From contig JANBQS010000573.1 in assembly GCA_027577415.1 (NCBI GenBank), forward strand, positions 1 to 15,258: a DNA stretch of 15,258 nt. Direction: 5' to 3'. The translations under genes were made by a program, and so were the position numbers. The DNA comes from Coemansia sp. RSA 922 (taxonomy: Eukaryota > Kickxellomycota > Kickxellomycetes > Kickxellales > Kickxellaceae). Shown here piece after piece: positions 14,384 through 15,258 of this stretch. Positions within the stretch are counted from its first letter, which is position 1. Each line of letters begins with the position of its first letter. The notes under the pieces were generated by a model. It made no database searches. It worked only from the letters and a program-made list of their open reading frames with translations, and was not told where the DNA came from.

Positions 14384-14480
14384 TTTACAATGTGGAGAAA
14401 GAGAAGAGCAATTAAACTAGATATGTTTAAGAATATATTAGATGACAAATAAACGTATTGGTGATATCTTTTCGCTTTCA

Positions 14481-14487
14481 ATTTATA
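14481..14487 (-). promoter_or_regulatory. TATA-like box of mini-gene D
   Basis: TATAAAT on the minus strand, about 98 bp before the ATG at 14383. Confidence 0.4.
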
Positions 14488-14578
14488 TTTCAAGAAGGCT
14501 GGCAAAATGGTGCCTATCGCTTAATAGAAAGTATTTTTTCAAGTTGGAATGAGTGCATTCCCAATGTGCTCCCCACAT

Positions 14579-14629
14579 GATTGCAAAGCCGCAATTAATT
14601 TGGAATGGTGATATTGAATTCGCGAATGC
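14579..14629 (-). repeat. Distal upstream block, copy 3 (before D)
   Basis: On the plus strand, GATTGCAAAGCCGCAATTAA then GGAATGGTGATATTGAATTC and GCGAATGC. It lies about 196-246 bp before the ATG of D and corresponds to the blocks before A and C. Confidence 0.6.
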
Positions 14630-15091
14630 AGAAATAGACTCCAAACAATGTTCCTGGTGGGTACATATTGTGATATCAAGCTGCGATTGGAGAATATAGA
14701 AATATTTGTCATATTCCCTATTAGACTTCTTGCTTGCAGTACATTCTCACCTGGAAATGTATGCTGAGCACTTTGCTTGCCAAGTTAGCAGGGAAGGCAC
14801 ACACCACTTTGCACGTAACTCATATAACTGGTAAGCAAACTTAATAGTTAGATGTACATTGTCATAATAAAAGATGACTATCACAGATCAAAGCTGTTAA
14901 CACTAAATAATAGTAAAAACAAACTCCGTGGGGTTGACATAAACTGAGTGCTTGAACTTCTAAAGAAATAAGGGATACTAAGACTATCAGAGGGCATTAT
15001 TGCAACCACTAAATTTATCTTCAATCACTTTTAACAAAAAGCTGTAATAACCTCCTACCATTCTTATCTTCTCCCCTTTATACTTGATGTT
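14630..15091. other. AT-rich spacer, no gene supported
   Basis: A minus-strand frame of about 45 codons (roughly 14745-14885) is open but has no ATG near its start and no recognisable motif. I see no RNA gene or repeat. Confidence 0.4.
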
Positions 15092-15256
15092 TTATGGATT
15101 ACCAAAGCATAGACATGTAAAGTTATTATCCCCAAACTCGAACGCTTCTTGGGAGGGCAGAAAAAAACCGTGGTCTCTTAAAACATAGACATCGCCCTGC
15201 CTTCCATAGTTTTCCCTCAGATCTTTAACAACATCCCTAATGCTCTTACCATTTAA
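15092..15256 (-). CDS. C-terminal part of a gene running off the right edge
   Basis: A minus-strand frame enters at the right edge and ends at TAA (15092-15094), giving 54 residues without an internal Met start. The pattern is SIRDVVKDLRENYG (helix), DVYVLRDHGFFLPS (two strands around a turn), and FEFGDNNFTCLCFGNP (final strand). This order fits the second half of a small ubiquitin-like or other beta-grasp domain, but that is only a pattern-based guess. It has a codon-like composition and is clearly GC-richer than the spacer to its left. The N-terminal part lies outside the window. Confidence 0.55.
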   Translation of the reverse strand, partial: LNGKSIRDVVKDLRENYGRQGDVYVLRDHGFFLPSQEAFEFGDNNFTCLCFGNP

Positions 15257-15258
15257 AT

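Overview
The window looks like nuclear DNA from an early-diverging fungus, most likely a Kickxellomycotina-type (Coemansia-like) genome. The signs are long intronless genes, short intergenic gaps, pyrimidine-rich leaders, AATAAA signals just after stop codons, and a tandem pair of the F-box-like/leucine-rich proteins that I recall being strongly amplified in that group. The taxon is inferred from gene style, not from a marker gene. No rRNA, tRNA or CRISPR array was recognised.

Left part (1-3.7 kb): the 3' end of one F-box-like gene, then a 1 kb spacer holding two TATA-like sites, a 22-base palindrome and a GC-rich open frame that may be a gene relic. A complete 540-aa paralogue of the first gene follows, then a 158-aa protein with a possible ubiquitin-like fold.

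Middle (3.75-10.95 kb): two housekeeping genes transcribed divergently from a 235-bp shared promoter. On the minus strand is a Mad3/BubR1-type spindle-checkpoint protein with KEN1, a TPR domain, an ABBA-KEN-ABBA cassette, a GLEBS-like motif, an LxxIxE motif and three further ABBA-like motifs, one of them the last six residues. On the plus strand is a 1447-aa DHX29-type helicase with a UBA-like region, a dsRBD-like region and complete helicase motifs, but with DEVQ instead of DEVH in motif II.

Right part (10.95-15.26 kb): clearly AT-richer, with no long gene. It holds at least six tiny minus-strand reading frames (39-58 aa), each encoding one zinc-finger-like module. Several share upstream architecture: a TATA-like site about 90-110 bp before the ATG, a conserved leader, and a distal block present three times. 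Two two-gene units (B-C and F-D) appear to be duplicates. A broken copy of the last ~110 codons of the helicase (frameshift plus stops) lies between the mini-genes, so the region grew by local duplication. A ~373-bp segment bounded by 16-bp direct repeats may be an insertion. The right edge cuts into another minus-strand gene.

The strongest candidate for something undescribed is the zinc-finger mini-gene cluster. The most solid functional observations are the short linear motifs of the Mad3-like protein.
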